Positions 49,183-61,873 of a stretch of 64,000 bases of DNA are shown piece by piece; within the stretch, counting starts at the first letter, position 1; each line of letters begins with the position of its first letter. Where the stretch lies: positions 1-64,000 of the forward strand of contig NZ_RIBS01000001.1 of the NCBI RefSeq assembly GCF_003719825.1. Direction: 5' to 3'. The position numbers and the translations under genes are program-made. Below the pieces are notes generated by a model, which saw only the letters and a list, made by a program, of their open reading frames with translations, made no database searches and was not told the origin of the DNA. This stretch comes from Montanilutibacter psychrotolerans (GTDB lineage: Bacteria > Pseudomonadota > Gammaproteobacteria > Xanthomonadales > Xanthomonadaceae).

Positions 49183-50097
49183 ATGGTCGATGACATCGCC
49201 AACACCCAGGGCATCGTGCCGACGCTGCCGGAGCTGGTCGCGTTGCGCGGCGCCGTTGCCGGACGGCGCGCGGCCCGGCTCGGTCGCCACGGCGTCGGCG
49301 GGCAGGCGCTGTCGCCGTTGCGTGGCCGCGGCATGGAGTACGCCGAGTCGCGCGAGTACGTTGCGGGCGACGACGCGCGGCATATCGACTGGCGCCTCAC
49401 CGCGCGTACCGGTCGTGCCCACACCAAGCTCTACCAGGCCGAACGCGAGCGGCTCAGCCTGATCGTTGCCGACACGTCGCCGTCCCTCTACTTCGGCACG
49501 CGCGTGCGCTACAAATCCGTGCAGGCCGCGCGCGCCGGAGCCGTCGCCGCCTGGGCCGCGGCGCGCGATGGCGATCGCATCGCGGCGTTGCGCGGCAGCG
49601 TGCGCGAGCCACCCGTCACGCCGGCTTCGGGTGCACGCGGCGCCTTGCGCGTGCTCGACGCGCTGGTGCGGTGGTACCGCGGCCCGCCGCCCGACGACGC
49701 CGGCCTCGAGGTCGCGCTCGACCACGCCGCGCGCCTGCTCCGGCCCGGCTCGCGGCTGGTGGTGCTGGCCGACCCGGCATCGTTCGCGGCCGTGCCCGAA
49801 CGGCGTTGGCCCACCCTGGCCCAGCACCACGAGGTGATCGTGCTGTTGCTGGTCGACCCGCTGGAACTCGCCCCGCCGACAGGGCGCCTGCCGTTTCACA
49901 GCGGCGGCCACCGCGTCGAACTCGATCTGGGCAGCGCCGCGCAGCGCCAACGCTGGCGCAACACGTTTGCCGCACCGGTCGACGCGGCGGTGCAGTCGCT
50001 GCCGTTGCGCGGCGTGCGCGTGCAGGCCTTGTCCACCGACGCCTCCAGCGAATCGTGGCTGCCCCTTCTCGGCCGCGCGCGGCCAATGGTGGCGTGA
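49183..50097 (+). CDS. DUF58 domain protein
   Basis: A 304-residue protein of the DUF58 family (vWA-like fold). The signature GRGMEYAESREYVAGDDARHIDWRLTART is present at about 48-76. DUF58 proteins regularly follow moxR genes and are thought to be ATPase partners. The stop overlaps the start of the DUF4381 gene by one base. No membrane segment is evident. Confidence 0.93.
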   Translation: MVDDIANTQGIVPTLPELVALRGAVAGRRAARLGRHGVGGQALSPLRGRGMEYAESREYVAGDDARHIDWRLTARTGRAHTKLYQAERERLSLIVADTSPSLYFGTRVRYKSVQAARAGAVAAWAAARDGDRIAALRGSVREPPVTPASGARGALRVLDALVRWYRGPPPDDAGLEVALDHAARLLRPGSRLVVLADPASFAAVPERRWPTLAQHHEVIVLLLVDPLELAPPTGRLPFHSGGHRVELDLGSAAQRQRWRNTFAAPVDAAVQSLPLRGVRVQALSTDASSESWLPLLGRARPMVA

Positions 50098-50552
50098 TGG
50101 CTGCCGATACGCTGGTCCTGCGCGACATCCATCAACCGGCCGCGCCGCCGCTGTGGCCACCGGCGCCCGGGTGGTGGTTGCTGCTGGTGATTGGGTTGGC
50201 GGTGGTCGCGGTGCTGTGGTGGTGGCGCGCGCGCCAGCGTCGTCGACGCGAGCAACTGCTCGTGCTGTTCGATGCCAGCGTCGACGCCGCGCCGACACCG
50301 TCGGCGCAGGTCGCGGTCATCTCCGAACTGCTGCGCCGGGCCGCGCGCCGGCACGACCCGCGCGCTGACCGGTTGGACGGCGACGCGTGGCTGGCGCTGC
50401 TCGACGCCGGCGCCCGTCGGCCGGGGTTTGTCACCGGCCCCGGACGCCTGCTGCTGGATGGCGGTTATCGGCGCGATGTCGATCCGGTCGACGTCGAGGC
50501 CATGCGGGTCCTGGCGCGCGCGCGATTCCTCGAATGGATGGCGCGGCGATGA
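50097..50552 (+). CDS. DUF4381 domain protein
   Basis: A 151-residue inner-membrane protein with one N-terminal membrane helix (WWLLLVIGLAVVAVLWWW, about 26-43) and a cytoplasmic domain with VISELLRRAARRHDPRADRLDGDAW and a C-terminal FLEWM. This is the usual third gene of the MoxR/DUF58/Bat cluster. Function unknown; a membrane anchor for the complex is likely. It overlaps both neighbours. Confidence 0.92.
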   Translation: MAADTLVLRDIHQPAAPPLWPPAPGWWLLLVIGLAVVAVLWWWRARQRRRREQLLVLFDASVDAAPTPSAQVAVISELLRRAARRHDPRADRLDGDAWLALLDAGARRPGFVTGPGRLLLDGGYRRDVDPVDVEAMRVLARARFLEWMARR

Positions 50553-51573
50553 ACGGCCTGGTCGCCACCTGGATCGACAGCACGCTTTCCCTGTTCGACG
50601 GAATCGCGCTGGCCTGGCCGTTGTGGTTGCTCGCGCTGCCGTTGCCGCTGCTCGCGCGCTGGCTGCTGCCGGCTGCGCGTGACAACGCCGCCGCGTTGCG
50701 GGTTCCGTGGGGGCAACGCCTCGACGCGATTGCCGCAGGTGGCGGGCGCAGCCTGCGCGGCGGTGGCGCGGGCGCGTTGGTGTGGCTGGCGTGGGCGCTG
50801 TTGTGCCTGGCCGCGGCGCGCCCGCAACAACTGGGCGAAGCGCAGCAGCCGCCGCAGACCGGTCGCGACCTGATGCTCGCGCTCGACCTGTCGCAGAGCA
50901 TGGCCGAGGCCGACATGGAACTTGGCGGCCGCGTGGTCGACCGCCTCACCGCGGCCAAGGCCGTGCTCTCCGACTTCCTCGAACGGCGCGCGGGCGATCG
51001 TATCGGTCTGCTGGTATTCGGCGAGCGCGCCTACGCGCTGACGCCGTTGACGCTCGACCGCGCCAGCGTGCGCGAACAACTCGACGACAGCATCGTCGGG
51101 CTGGCGGGACAGGCGACCGCCATCGGCGATGGGATCGGCCTGGCCGTCAAGCGCCTGCACAACCAGCCCGCCGGCCAGCGCGTGCTGATCCTGCTGACCG
51201 ACGGCGTCAACACCGCCGGCGCGCTCGATCCGCGCAAGGCCGCGGAACTGGCGCGGGAGAACGGCGTGCGCGTGCACACGATCGCGTTCGGCGGCGAAGG
51301 CGGCATCAACGTGTTTGGCATCCGCCTGCCGATGCCCGGTGGCGACGAGATCGACGAAACCGTGCTGCGCGCCATCGCCGAGGAAACCGGCGGTCACTTC
51401 TTCCGCGCACGCGACACCGGGCAACTGGCCGGCATCTACGCACAGATCGACCGCATCGAGCCCATCGAACGTCCGGCGCAGGCGGTGCGGCCGCGCCTGG
51501 AACGCTATCCCTGGCCGTTGGGCGCGGCGCTGCTGCTGGCACTGATCGCGTTCGCCCGGCCGCGGAGGCGCGC

Positions 51574-51577
<4 letters not shown>
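50549..51577 (+). CDS. BatA-type von Willebrand A protein
   Basis: A 342-residue inner-membrane protein with membrane helices at about 21-40 and 75-92 and one near the C-terminus, and a vWA domain between. The metal-ion site is intact: DLSQS (DxSxS), with LTDGVNTAG as the third loop. BatA-type proteins bind the MoxR ATPase and are linked to stress tolerance in several genera. The start overlaps the DUF4381 stop (ATGA), and the stop overlaps the next start (ATGA). Confidence 0.93.
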
Positions 51578-53450
<1,873 letters not shown>

Positions 53451-53454
<4 letters not shown>

Positions 53455-55154
53455 ACGCGATACCACGACCGAACCGCTTCTGCTTGCTTGGCATCGGCCT
53501 GCTGATGTCGATGCTGGCTTCCATTGCGGGTGCGCAGACCCGCGCCTGGCTCGATCGCGATCGCATCGCCGCCGGCGAAACCGTCACGCTCAACATCGAG
53601 ACCGATCAGTCCGCCACGCCCGACTACACACCGCTGCAAGCCCTGTTCGTGGTGAGCGGCAACAGCAGCCGGCGCAGCTACGTGAACGGCGTGCGCAGCA
53701 GCCTGTTCGCCGTCGCCCTCCGCCCGCGCCGCGAGGGCGTGCTGACCGTGCCGGTGCTGGCGGTTGGCAGCGCGCGTACGCAGCCGCTGGCGCTGGTGGT
53801 CGCCCCGGCCAGCGCGCAGCAACCGGCTCAGGCCAGCGGCGACGTGTTCATCCAGAGCGAAGCCGACGACAACGACCCCTACGTGCAGCAGGCGGTCGGC
53901 TGGGTGGTGCGGTTGTACTCGCTGGCGCCGCTGGTGTCGGGCGTGCTCGACCAGCCCAACCCGGAAGGCGCCTCGATGCAGCGTGTCGGCGACGACGCCC
54001 AGTACACGCGCGTGGTCAACGGCGAGCGCTACAACGTCGTCGAGCGCCGCTACCAGTTGATCCCCGAGCGGAGCGGCGCGTTGAGCATCCCCGGTGCGTC
54101 GTTCGAGGGGCGTGGCGCCGGCGGCTTCTTCGATGACCTGTTCGGCGATCGCGGCGGCGAGCTGCGCGCCAACGCCGCGCCGCGCACGTTGCAGGTGCGG
54201 GCGATCCCCGCCAATGCCCCGCAGCCCTGGCTGCCGCTGCACGACCTGCAGCTTCGCTATGTCACCACGCCGCAACAGTTGCAGGTCGGCGCGGATGCGA
54301 CGGTGACCATCGAAGCCATCGCCGACGGTGTGACCTCGGCGCAGATGCCGGAACTGCAACTGCCGCCGATCGATGGCGTGCAGGTGTTCGCCGACCCGGT
54401 GAAGGCCGACGACAGTTTCGTCAACGGACGCCCGCGCGCGCGGCTGCAGCGGCGGTTTGCGCTGGTGCCGTCGCGCGCCGGCACCGTGCGCCTGCCCGAG
54501 ACCCGCCTGGGCTGGTGGGACGTGCGCTCCGGCGCGGCGCGTTGGGCCACCCTGGCCGAGCAGTCCTGGCTGGCCACCGGATCGGCGGCGAATGCGACAT
54601 CGGGCGCCACCGCGTCATCGGCCACGGGTCCGACCGCCGCACCGGTGGGCGTCGCCGGCATCGGGTCCGATGGTGTGGATGCCGAAGGCGCGCTGCCATC
54701 TCGCAACTTCTGGGCCCCGTTGGCGGTGCTGTTCGCGCTGCTGTGGCTGGGCACGCTGGTGTGGGCGCTGCAACGGCGGGCCGCCGCATCGACGTCGGGA
54801 CGCCGTGGTCTGCCGCCGCGCGCGGACGCGCCGCCGGTCATGCCGCCTGCGCCGGGCCTGGCCGCGCTGCGACAGGTGCTCGACAGCGGCGATTTCGGCG
54901 AGGTCGCCGACGTGCTGTGCGCAATGGCCCGCCCGCCAGCGACCGATGTCGACGACGTGAGCGCGCGCCTGGACGATCCCGCGCAGCGCGCCGCGCTCGA
55001 CGCACTGCAGCGCGCGCGATGGGCAGGAGGCGATGGTGTCGACGCGCGCCGACAGCTGCGCGCCGCATTCGCCAGCGGACCGCGCTGGCACCCAACCGTG
55101 CGGGTGGCCGCCGAGCCGCTGGCGCCGCTGTATCCACAACGACAAGGACGCTGA
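53451..55154 (+). CDS. BatD family protein
   Basis: A 567-residue periplasmic, membrane-anchored protein with a signal peptide (about 1-28, ending AGA), several Ig-like beta domains (AWLDRDRIAAGETVTLNIET is the BatD start motif), a linker of Ala/Thr residues, a membrane helix (about 425-445) and a cytoplasmic tail. BatD genes end the MoxR/Bat cluster. The start overlaps the vWA-TPR stop (ATGA). Two short stretches (SGD/DGVDAEG) vary in composition; no odd codon use was seen. Confidence 0.93.
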
Positions 55155-55158
55155 CACG

Positions 55159-55584
55159 ATGACAGGACGCCCACTGCTGGTCGCCGCCGCTGCACTGAAC
55201 GCCATCGCGGCATTGCTGCACATCGGCTGCATTGTGTTCGGCGCGCCGTGGTACCGCTTTTTCGGCGCAGGCGAGGGCATGGCCCAATTGGCCGAGGCCG
55301 GCTCATGGCAGCCGACACTGATCACCTCATTGATCGTCGCCGTCCTGGCCACCTGGGCGCTTTACGCGCTGTCAGGAGCCGGTCTGGTGCGACGGCTTCC
55401 ACTGCGCAGGACCGTGCTGTGCCTGGTCACCGCGGTCTACCTGCTGCGTGGACTGGTGGTGGTACCGATGGCGGCGTTCGCGCCAGCGTCGATGACTCCG
55501 TTCGTCCTGTGGAGTTCGGCGATCTGCGTGGCCGTCGGCCTGGTGCACCTGTTTGGCGTGCGTGGCGCGTGGTCGCAGCTGTGA
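55159..55584 (+). CDS. Small four-helix membrane protein
   Basis: A 141-residue protein with four hydrophobic segments (about 5-26, 50-70, 82-103, 110-132). It resembles short integral proteins in other proteobacteria, of unknown function. The ATG at 55159 is 4 bases past the batD stop, so it is probably the last gene of the Bat operon. Confidence 0.7.
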   Translation: MTGRPLLVAAAALNAIAALLHIGCIVFGAPWYRFFGAGEGMAQLAEAGSWQPTLITSLIVAVLATWALYALSGAGLVRRLPLRRTVLCLVTAVYLLRGLVVVPMAAFAPASMTPFVLWSSAICVAVGLVHLFGVRGAWSQL

Positions 55585-55717
55585 TCTGATCCTCCGGCGT
55601 CGGCGGCCGCCAGCGGCCGGGTGGGACCTCCGAGCGGAATACGCGCCCGCGGCCCGCGGAAGCGGCCGCACGGGCGTCGTTTGCTAAGCTCGCCGCCACC
55701 TTGCACGGAGCGACACG

Positions 55718-57115
55718 ATGAGCGAAGCCACCCCCGCAACCGGCGCCACGCGGCCGAAACTGCCGCTGCACTGGAAGATGGCGATCGGCTTCCTCGCCGG
55801 CCTCGTGCTCGGCCTGCTGGTCTACGCCTCCGGGCTGGGCAAGCTGAGCAGCCTCCCGGCCGACAGCGCGGCCTGTCTCGGCGCCGCGGCGGAGCTGCCG
55901 TGGCAATGCACACCGTGGGTGAAACTGATCACCCAGTACGTCACCGACCCCATCGGTCAGCTGTTCCTGCGGCTGATCTTCATGCTGGTGATCCCGCTGC
56001 TGTTCTCGGCGCTGGTCATGGGTGTGTCGGAGATGGGCGACGTCCGTGCGTTCGGCCGGATCGGCTGGCGCACGCTCGGGCTGACGGTGGTGATGTCGGC
56101 CATCGCGGTGCTGATCGGCCTGGTGCTGGTCAACTGGCTGCAGCCCGGTGCGGGCATCGATCCGGTGCTCGCGCAGCAACTGCTGACCGAGAACGCCGAG
56201 CGCGCGCAAAGCATCGTCAGCGACAGCACCAAGTCGGCCAAGGGCCTGGGCATGCTGATGTCGATCGTGCCCGACAACGTGATCGGCGCCGCCGCCGACG
56301 GCACCATCCTGGCGGTGATGTTCTTTGCGTTGATGCTCGGCATCGGCATCGTGTTGACGCCGGGCAAGGCCACCGACACCCTGCGCAACGGCATCCAGGG
56401 CCTGTTCGACGTGTCGATGACACTGATCGGCCTGGTGATCCGGCTCGCGCCGTACGCGGTGTTCTGCTTCATGTTCAACCTGGCCGCGCTGTTCGGCTGG
56501 GACCTGCTGCTGAAGCTGGCCAATTACGTCGCGGTGGTGGTGCTGGCGTTGGCGCTGCACCTGTTCGTGGTGTACTCGCTGGCGCTGAAGTTCATTGGCG
56601 GACGTTCGCCGATGGCGTTCTTCCGCGGTGTGCAGGAAGCGATGGTGCTGGCGTTCTCGACCGCCTCCAGCAACGCCACGCTCCCCACCGCGCTGCGCGT
56701 GGCCGACGAGAAGCTAGGCCTGCCACGCCGCGTCTCGCGCTTCGTGCTGACCGTCGGCGCCACCGCCAACCAGAACGGCACGGCGCTGTTCGAGGGCGTC
56801 ACGGTGATCTTCCTCGCCCAGTTCTTTGGTGTCGACCTGAGCCTGGGCCAGCAGGTGCTGGTGATGCTGGTGTGCATCCTGGGCGGCATCGGCACGGCCG
56901 GCGTGCCGTCGGGTTCGTTGCCGGTGGTGGCGATGATCTGCGCGATGGTCGGCGTGCGCCCGGAGGGCATCGGCCTGATCCTGGGCGTCAATCATTTCCT
57001 CGACATGTGCCGCACCACGCTCAACGTCACCGGCGACATCGCGATTGCGGCGATGGTGTCGCGCGGCGAGAGCGAGGCGTCCGCAGCCGCCCTGCCGGAT
57101 CCGGCCGCGGACTGA
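55718..57115 (+). CDS. Dicarboxylate/amino acid:cation symporter (DAACS family)
   Basis: A 465-residue inner-membrane symporter of the SLC1-like family that takes up C4-dicarboxylates, glutamate or aspartate with cations. It has about eight helices and two re-entrant loops: STASSNATLPT, GATANQNGTALFEG, GGIGTAGVPSGSLPV and NHFLDMCRTTLNVTGD. The NMDGT cation motif of archaeal homologues appears here as NQNGT. The substrate (dicarboxylate or amino acid) cannot be assigned; an extra loop of about 30 residues follows helix 1. A weak stop-to-start distance (about 130 bases) separates it from the small membrane protein. Confidence 0.93.
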   Translation: MSEATPATGATRPKLPLHWKMAIGFLAGLVLGLLVYASGLGKLSSLPADSAACLGAAAELPWQCTPWVKLITQYVTDPIGQLFLRLIFMLVIPLLFSALVMGVSEMGDVRAFGRIGWRTLGLTVVMSAIAVLIGLVLVNWLQPGAGIDPVLAQQLLTENAERAQSIVSDSTKSAKGLGMLMSIVPDNVIGAAADGTILAVMFFALMLGIGIVLTPGKATDTLRNGIQGLFDVSMTLIGLVIRLAPYAVFCFMFNLAALFGWDLLLKLANYVAVVVLALALHLFVVYSLALKFIGGRSPMAFFRGVQEAMVLAFSTASSNATLPTALRVADEKLGLPRRVSRFVLTVGATANQNGTALFEGVTVIFLAQFFGVDLSLGQQVLVMLVCILGGIGTAGVPSGSLPVVAMICAMVGVRPEGIGLILGVNHFLDMCRTTLNVTGDIAIAAMVSRGESEASAAALPDPAAD

Positions 57116-57441
57116 GGCGTCCCCGAACCGACGGTCCCGACGCAACGGTCCCGCGGCCGCCGATGGCGCCGTGGGCACGTCCGGGCGCGGGCTTTCCGAT
57201 GCCCGGTCTCGCGGCTCCGGTCTCGCAGCGCGCGGCTCACCCGGCGCCCGGTTCACGCAAAGCCTCGTTCAGCCAGATCGCCCGGAGCCGCTGCCACGGG
57301 GCGTCTTCCGGCGGGTGTGCACGGAAATGACGTCGGGCCGCGCGACACGGCGGCCCCCGGGATGGGACAATGCCGCGCCTGCCCGGCTGAGTCCTCGCCG
57401 CGGGCGCCGCCCTCCGCCGCCTCCCAGATGACCGCCACCCC
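57116..57441. other. Spacer between the symporter and transketolase genes
   Basis: 326 bases without a recognisable gene, hairpin with T tract or promoter. The sequence is very GC-rich with repeated CCGACGGTCCCG and CAACGGTCCCG words near its start. Confidence 0.5.
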
Positions 57442-59430
57442 ATGACGACGCCCAGCCGCCGCGACCTCGCCAACGCCATCCGTTTCCTCGCCATCGATGC
57501 GGTGCAGGCCGCCAATTCCGGCCATCCCGGCATGCCGATGGGCATGGCGGATATTGCCGAAGTGCTGTGGAACGACTACCTCAGCCACAACCCCAACAAC
57601 CCGAAGTGGTTCAACCGGGATCGCTTCATCCTGTCCAACGGCCACGGCTCGATGCTGCAGTACGCGCTACTGCACCTGGCCGGCTACGACCTGTCGATCG
57701 ACGACCTGCGCATGTTCCGCCAGCTCGAATCCAGGACCCCCGGCCACCCGGAAAACTTCATGACGCCGGGCGTGGAAACCACCACCGGTCCGCTCGGCCA
57801 GGGCATCGCCAACGCCGTCGGCATGGCGCTGGCCGAGAAGCTGCTCGCACAGCGCTTCAACCGGCCGGAGCTGGAAGTCGTCGACCACCGCACCTGGGTG
57901 TTCCTGGGCGACGGCTGCCTGATGGAGGGCATCTCGCACGAAGCCGCGTCGCTGGCCGGCACCTGGGGCCTCAACAAGCTGATCGCGTTCTGGGACGACA
58001 ACCACATCAGCATCGACGGCAACACCGACGGCTGGTTCACCGACAACACCCCCGCGCGTTTCGAGGCCTACGGCTGGAACGTGGTACGCGGTGTCGACGG
58101 CCATGACCCGGACGAGATCAAGACCGCGATCGAGACCGCGCTGAAGTCCACCGACAAGCCCACCCTGATCTGCTGCCGCACCACGATCGGTTTTGGCTCG
58201 CCCGCCAAGGCCGGCAAGGAATCCAGCCACGGCGCACCGCTTGGCAAGGACGAGGTGGTGGCCACGCGCGCGGCGCTGAACTGGCCGCACGCCGAGTTCG
58301 AGATTCCGCAGGCGATTCGCGATGGCTGGCGCGCCGGCAACGCCGGCCTGGTGCGCGAGGACCAGTGGAACACGCTGTTCGACCGCTATGCCGCGCAGTA
58401 CCCGCAGCTGGCCGACGAGTTGATCCGCCGCTCGCGCGCCCAGTTGCCGGAAGGCTTCGTGGCCGACGCCGATGCCTACATCGCCAAGTTGCAGGCCGAC
58501 GGCCCGGTGGTCGCCTCGCGCAAGGCATCGCAGATGGCGATCGAAGCCTTCGCGCCGCTGCTGCCCGAGCTCGTCGGCGGTTCGGCCGACCTGGCGCACT
58601 CCAACCTGACCCTGTGGAAGGGCAGCAAGTCGGTGGCCAGCGACGATCCGGACGCCAACTACATCTATTTCGGCGTGCGCGAGTTCGCGATGACCGCGAT
58701 CAGCAACGGCCTGAACCTGCACGGCGGTTTCATCCCGTACGACGCTACCTTCCTGGTGTTCAGCGACTACGCGCGCAACGCCGTGCGCATGAGCGCACTG
58801 ATGGGCGCGCAGGCGATCCACGTCTACACGCACGATTCGATCGGCCTGGGCGAAGACGGCCCGACCCATCAGCCGGTCGAGCACCTGGCGTCGCTGCGCT
58901 ACATCCCCGACAACGACGTGTGGCGTCCGTGCGACGCGGTCGAATCGGCGGTCAGCTGGCGCGCCGCGATCCAGCGCCATGACGGCCCGAGCTGCCTGGT
59001 CTTCTCCCGCCAGAACCTGGCGCACCAGCCGCGCAGCGCGCAGCAGGTGCACGACATCGCGCGGGGCGGCTACGTGCTCAAGGACAGCGTCGGCACGCCG
59101 GAGATCATCCTGATCGCCACCGGCTCGGAAGTGTCGCTGGCCATGCAGGCCGCCGAGCAGCTGGGCGACAGGGTGCGTGTCGTGTCGATGCCGTCGACCG
59201 ACGTGTTCGACCGCCAGGATCGTGCGTACCGCGAGGCGGTGCTGCCCAACGCCGTGCGCAAGCGCGTCGCCATCGAGGCGGGCGTGTCGGATTACTGGCG
59301 CAAGTACGTCGGTCTCGACGGCGCCGTGATCGGCATCGACAGCTTCGGCGCCAGCGCCCCGATCGAGCAGGTGATGCCGTTCTTCGGCTTCACCGTCGAG
59401 AAGGTGGTCGAGGCAGCAGCCGCGCTCTGA
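57442..59430 (+). CDS. tkt: Transketolase
   Basis: Thiamine-diphosphate enzyme that transfers two-carbon units in the pentose phosphate pathway. The 662-residue protein has [17 protein letters not shown], the ThDP-binding [18 protein letters not shown], the pyrimidine domain with [13 protein letters not shown] and [19 protein letters not shown], and a C-terminal domain with [10 protein letters not shown]. The ATG at 57442 gives the family start ([25 protein letters not shown]). Its product links with RpiA at 1576-2238. Confidence 0.97.
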   Translation: MTTPSRRDLANAIRFLAIDAVQAANSGHPGMPMGMADIAEVLWNDYLSHNPNNPKWFNRDRFILSNGHGSMLQYALLHLAGYDLSIDDLRMFRQLESRTPGHPENFMTPGVETTTGPLGQGIANAVGMALAEKLLAQRFNRPELEVVDHRTWVFLGDGCLMEGISHEAASLAGTWGLNKLIAFWDDNHISIDGNTDGWFTDNTPARFEAYGWNVVRGVDGHDPDEIKTAIETALKSTDKPTLICCRTTIGFGSPAKAGKESSHGAPLGKDEVVATRAALNWPHAEFEIPQAIRDGWRAGNAGLVREDQWNTLFDRYAAQYPQLADELIRRSRAQLPEGFVADADAYIAKLQADGPVVASRKASQMAIEAFAPLLPELVGGSADLAHSNLTLWKGSKSVASDDPDANYIYFGVREFAMTAISNGLNLHGGFIPYDATFLVFSDYARNAVRMSALMGAQAIHVYTHDSIGLGEDGPTHQPVEHLASLRYIPDNDVWRPCDAVESAVSWRAAIQRHDGPSCLVFSRQNLAHQPRSAQQVHDIARGGYVLKDSVGTPEIILIATGSEVSLAMQAAEQLGDRVRVVSMPSTDVFDRQDRAYREAVLPNAVRKRVAIEAGVSDYWRKYVGLDGAVIGIDSFGASAPIEQVMPFFGFTVEKVVEAAAAL

Positions 59431-59438
59431 TGCGCGTC

Positions 59439-59460
59439 GCCGGCTGGCAAGCCAGCCGGC
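59439..59460. repeat. Perfect inverted repeat after tkt
   Basis: GCCGGCTGGC (59439-59448) and GCCAGCCGGC (59451-59460) with two bases between. It would form a tight hairpin 9 bases after the tkt stop, without a T tract. Confidence 0.8.
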
Positions 59461-59513
59461 GGCAAGCGGGCGGGGTTGGACCCAACCGCATTTGATCCAA
59501 CCGATGTCGAAAG

Positions 59514-59545
59514 CAACGGGGCCCTCGCGGCCCCGTTGTGCATTC
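59514..59545 (+). terminator. Hairpin between tkt and the amidohydrolase gene
   Basis: CAACGGGGCC (59514-59523) with GGCCCCGTTG (59529-59538), loop CTCGC, followed by TGCATTCT. The stem is strong but the T tract is weak. It lies between converging genes. Confidence 0.6.
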
Positions 59546-59700
59546 TGGCGTCGCGCGGAAGCGACTCGCCGCCCACGACTGCCGAGGCCAAGTCACTTGC
59601 CCCAGCGTGTGATGCCCGCGGCCGTCGGAGCGCCGCGGGTCCGTGCCTCACACCCGGAGGCGATGCCGGCGCGCGTCACGCGACGGCACCGCCCAAACCT

Positions 59701-61743
59701 TCATCGCGCGGCCGCTCTCACCGGCTCGGCGAACGGGCGGATGCCCATGGCCTGGTGGATCTCGCTCGGGTAGTAGGCGGTCTCGCCCTTCACCACCAGT
59801 GCCACCTTGCGGATATCGGCGATGTCGCGGGTCGGGTCGCCATCGATCAGGATCAGGTCGGCACGCTTGCCCGGTGTCACCGTGCCGCGGTCGTCGAGCG
59901 CGCGTGAGTAGGTCGCGGCATTCCATGTGGCGGTCTGCAGCGCCTCGCCGGGCGTCATGCCGGCCTGCACGTACAGCTCCAGTTCGCGCTGGAGGGTGAA
60001 GCCGGCCAGCTCGTCGGTGCCGGCGACGATCGGCACACCGGCCCGGTGCAGGCGCCCGACGAACTCGACCATCTTTTCGTAGGAACGCTCATAGCGCACC
60101 GCCGTGGCCTCGTCATTGATCTTCATTTGCGCACTACGGAAGCCCCGCTGGACGTCCGGCGGCATGTGCGCCGAGATCGATGCGTAGGCCGGCGACAGCT
60201 GGCCGGCACGCTGACGGATGAAATCGAACGTGGTCAGGGTGGGATCGATGACCGTCTTGCGACTGGCCAGCAGGGCGATGAAGTCCTGGACGGGCTTGCT
60301 GTCGAAATCCAGGTCCGCGATCTTTTCCGCGGGCAGGTAGAAGCGCTGCAACGTGCGCGTATCGGTCTTGTCGTCCACCAGGAAATTGAGCAGCACCTGG
60401 TTGATGTGCTGGATCTCGTCGTAGCCCTGTTCCACCACGTCCTGCGCGCGCATGGTGGCCGGCACGTGGCCGCTGACGCGCAGGCCCTTGGCGTGCGCGT
60501 ACGCGGCCGTCTCGCGCAGGATGCCGCTGGGGAAGGAGTTGTAGATCTTGACCTGCACGTAGCCGTTGGCGGCGTACCAGTCGACGGCGCGCTTGGCTTC
60601 GTCGAGGGTCTTGATCACGAAGCCGTTGCGCGCCGACATCGGGCTTTCGCCTTCGATGAAGCCGGCCGGGACAATGCGCGTCGACAGCAGGCTGCCCGCC
60701 TTCTCCTCGGCGATGATCTTCTGCAGCGTGGCGTTGTCGTTGCCCATGTCGCGCACGGTCGTGACGCCGGCGGCGATGTTGAGCCCGCCGCTCCAACGGT
60801 CCACGTGCCCGTGCATGTCGAACAAGCCCGGCATCAGCACGCGACCGGCTGCGTCGATCTGGTTGTCGGGCGTGTTGCCCGCGTTGCTCACAGCGGCGCC
60901 CGCGGCAGACACCGAGACAATGCGGCCGCCCTGCAGCAGCACATCGGACGGCGCGCCCAAGGTCGCCTTCTCGCTGTCGAACACGCGCGCATTGCGGATG
61001 AGCGTCGTGCCGGCCAGCGGATGCGCGAGCTGCTTCTGCAGGTCCTCCAGCAAATCCACCTCGGCCTGCGTCTGGCGTGCTTCCAGTTGGGCGGCGCTGG
61101 CCTTCCACGGCTCTTCGATCAGCTGCATCCAGCCCGGGTAGATCAGGGCGAACAGGCGTGGCTGCGCGTCCGTGGTGGCCCACACGAACCGCGGCGTCAG
61201 GCCCACGCCGGTCACCGCCAGCAGCTGCACCTTGCGCGCCTGCTGGCCTTGGCCGAGGTCCATCTCCGCCAGCTTGCGCATGCTCAGCGTGCCGCTGGGG
61301 ATCAGCGGCAGCTTGCCGTCGGCGTGCCGCGCCAGCGCGGCCAGCGCGACACCATCGCTGGCGGGCGAGCCGTTGAGCGGCGTGTACAGCGCGGTGCCGG
61401 TGACGGACTGCTCGCCGTGGTCGGACGTCGACTTCCACCAGACCCTGTCGCCATCGCGTCCGAAGGATTCGTCCACGGATGAGCCCAGCGTGGTGTTGCC
61501 CTGGACGTGGTAGCTGGTGAACGTGCCGTCGCTCGCCAATCGGAACGTTTCCTTCAGTTCCGGGCCGCGTCCGTTGTCCTTGAAGATGTAGTCGACGTGG
61601 GTGAGGCCGTCGTCATCCGTGGTCACGATCTGGTGGCCGGCCGACTTGCCGCCGTCGACCAGCGCCACGTAGCGGACGGTCTCTGCCGCAAGGGCGGGGC
61701 TGGCCAGCAGCATCGCCAGCGAGAGCGAAAGAATGCGTTTCAT
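59701..61743 (-). CDS. Secreted amidohydrolase family protein
   Basis: A 680-residue exported metal hydrolase. A signal peptide (about 1-20) precedes an unassigned domain of about 220 residues (21-240) and an amidohydrolase domain. The dinuclear ligands are visible: HGH (His311, His313), probable carboxylated Lys399 (VQVKIYN), His426 (SGHVP), His446 (IQHIN) and Asp577 (GTDELAG). It resembles proline-dipeptidase/imidazolonepropionase-like proteins, common in Xanthomonads. The substrate is unknown. GGAG stands before the ATG at 61743. Confidence 0.9.
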   Translation of the reverse strand: MKRILSLSLAMLLASPALAAETVRYVALVDGGKSAGHQIVTTDDDGLTHVDYIFKDNGRGPELKETFRLASDGTFTSYHVQGNTTLGSSVDESFGRDGDRVWWKSTSDHGEQSVTGTALYTPLNGSPASDGVALAALARHADGKLPLIPSGTLSMRKLAEMDLGQGQQARKVQLLAVTGVGLTPRFVWATTDAQPRLFALIYPGWMQLIEEPWKASAAQLEARQTQAEVDLLEDLQKQLAHPLAGTTLIRNARVFDSEKATLGAPSDVLLQGGRIVSVSAAGAAVSNAGNTPDNQIDAAGRVLMPGLFDMHGHVDRWSGGLNIAAGVTTVRDMGNDNATLQKIIAEEKAGSLLSTRIVPAGFIEGESPMSARNGFVIKTLDEAKRAVDWYAANGYVQVKIYNSFPSGILRETAAYAHAKGLRVSGHVPATMRAQDVVEQGYDEIQHINQVLLNFLVDDKTDTRTLQRFYLPAEKIADLDFDSKPVQDFIALLASRKTVIDPTLTTFDFIRQRAGQLSPAYASISAHMPPDVQRGFRSAQMKINDEATAVRYERSYEKMVEFVGRLHRAGVPIVAGTDELAGFTLQRELELYVQAGMTPGEALQTATWNAATYSRALDDRGTVTPGKRADLILIDGDPTRDIADIRKVALVVKGETAYYPSEIHQAMGIRPFAEPVRAAAR

Positions 61744-61873
61744 GTCGGACTCCGTGTCGTGATGCGTTGCCGCGCAATGCCGCGAATCCGGCGCGTGCGG
61801 GAGGAATTTGCTGCAGGGTGACACGGGAGCGGGGTGGCAAGGTGCCGCCGCCCCGAGTTGTCGCGCGCGGGGC

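Noticed and set aside
59439-59460. Terminator for tkt at the first inverted repeat.
   Set aside because: No T tract follows, and a second hairpin at 59514-59538 is a better candidate.
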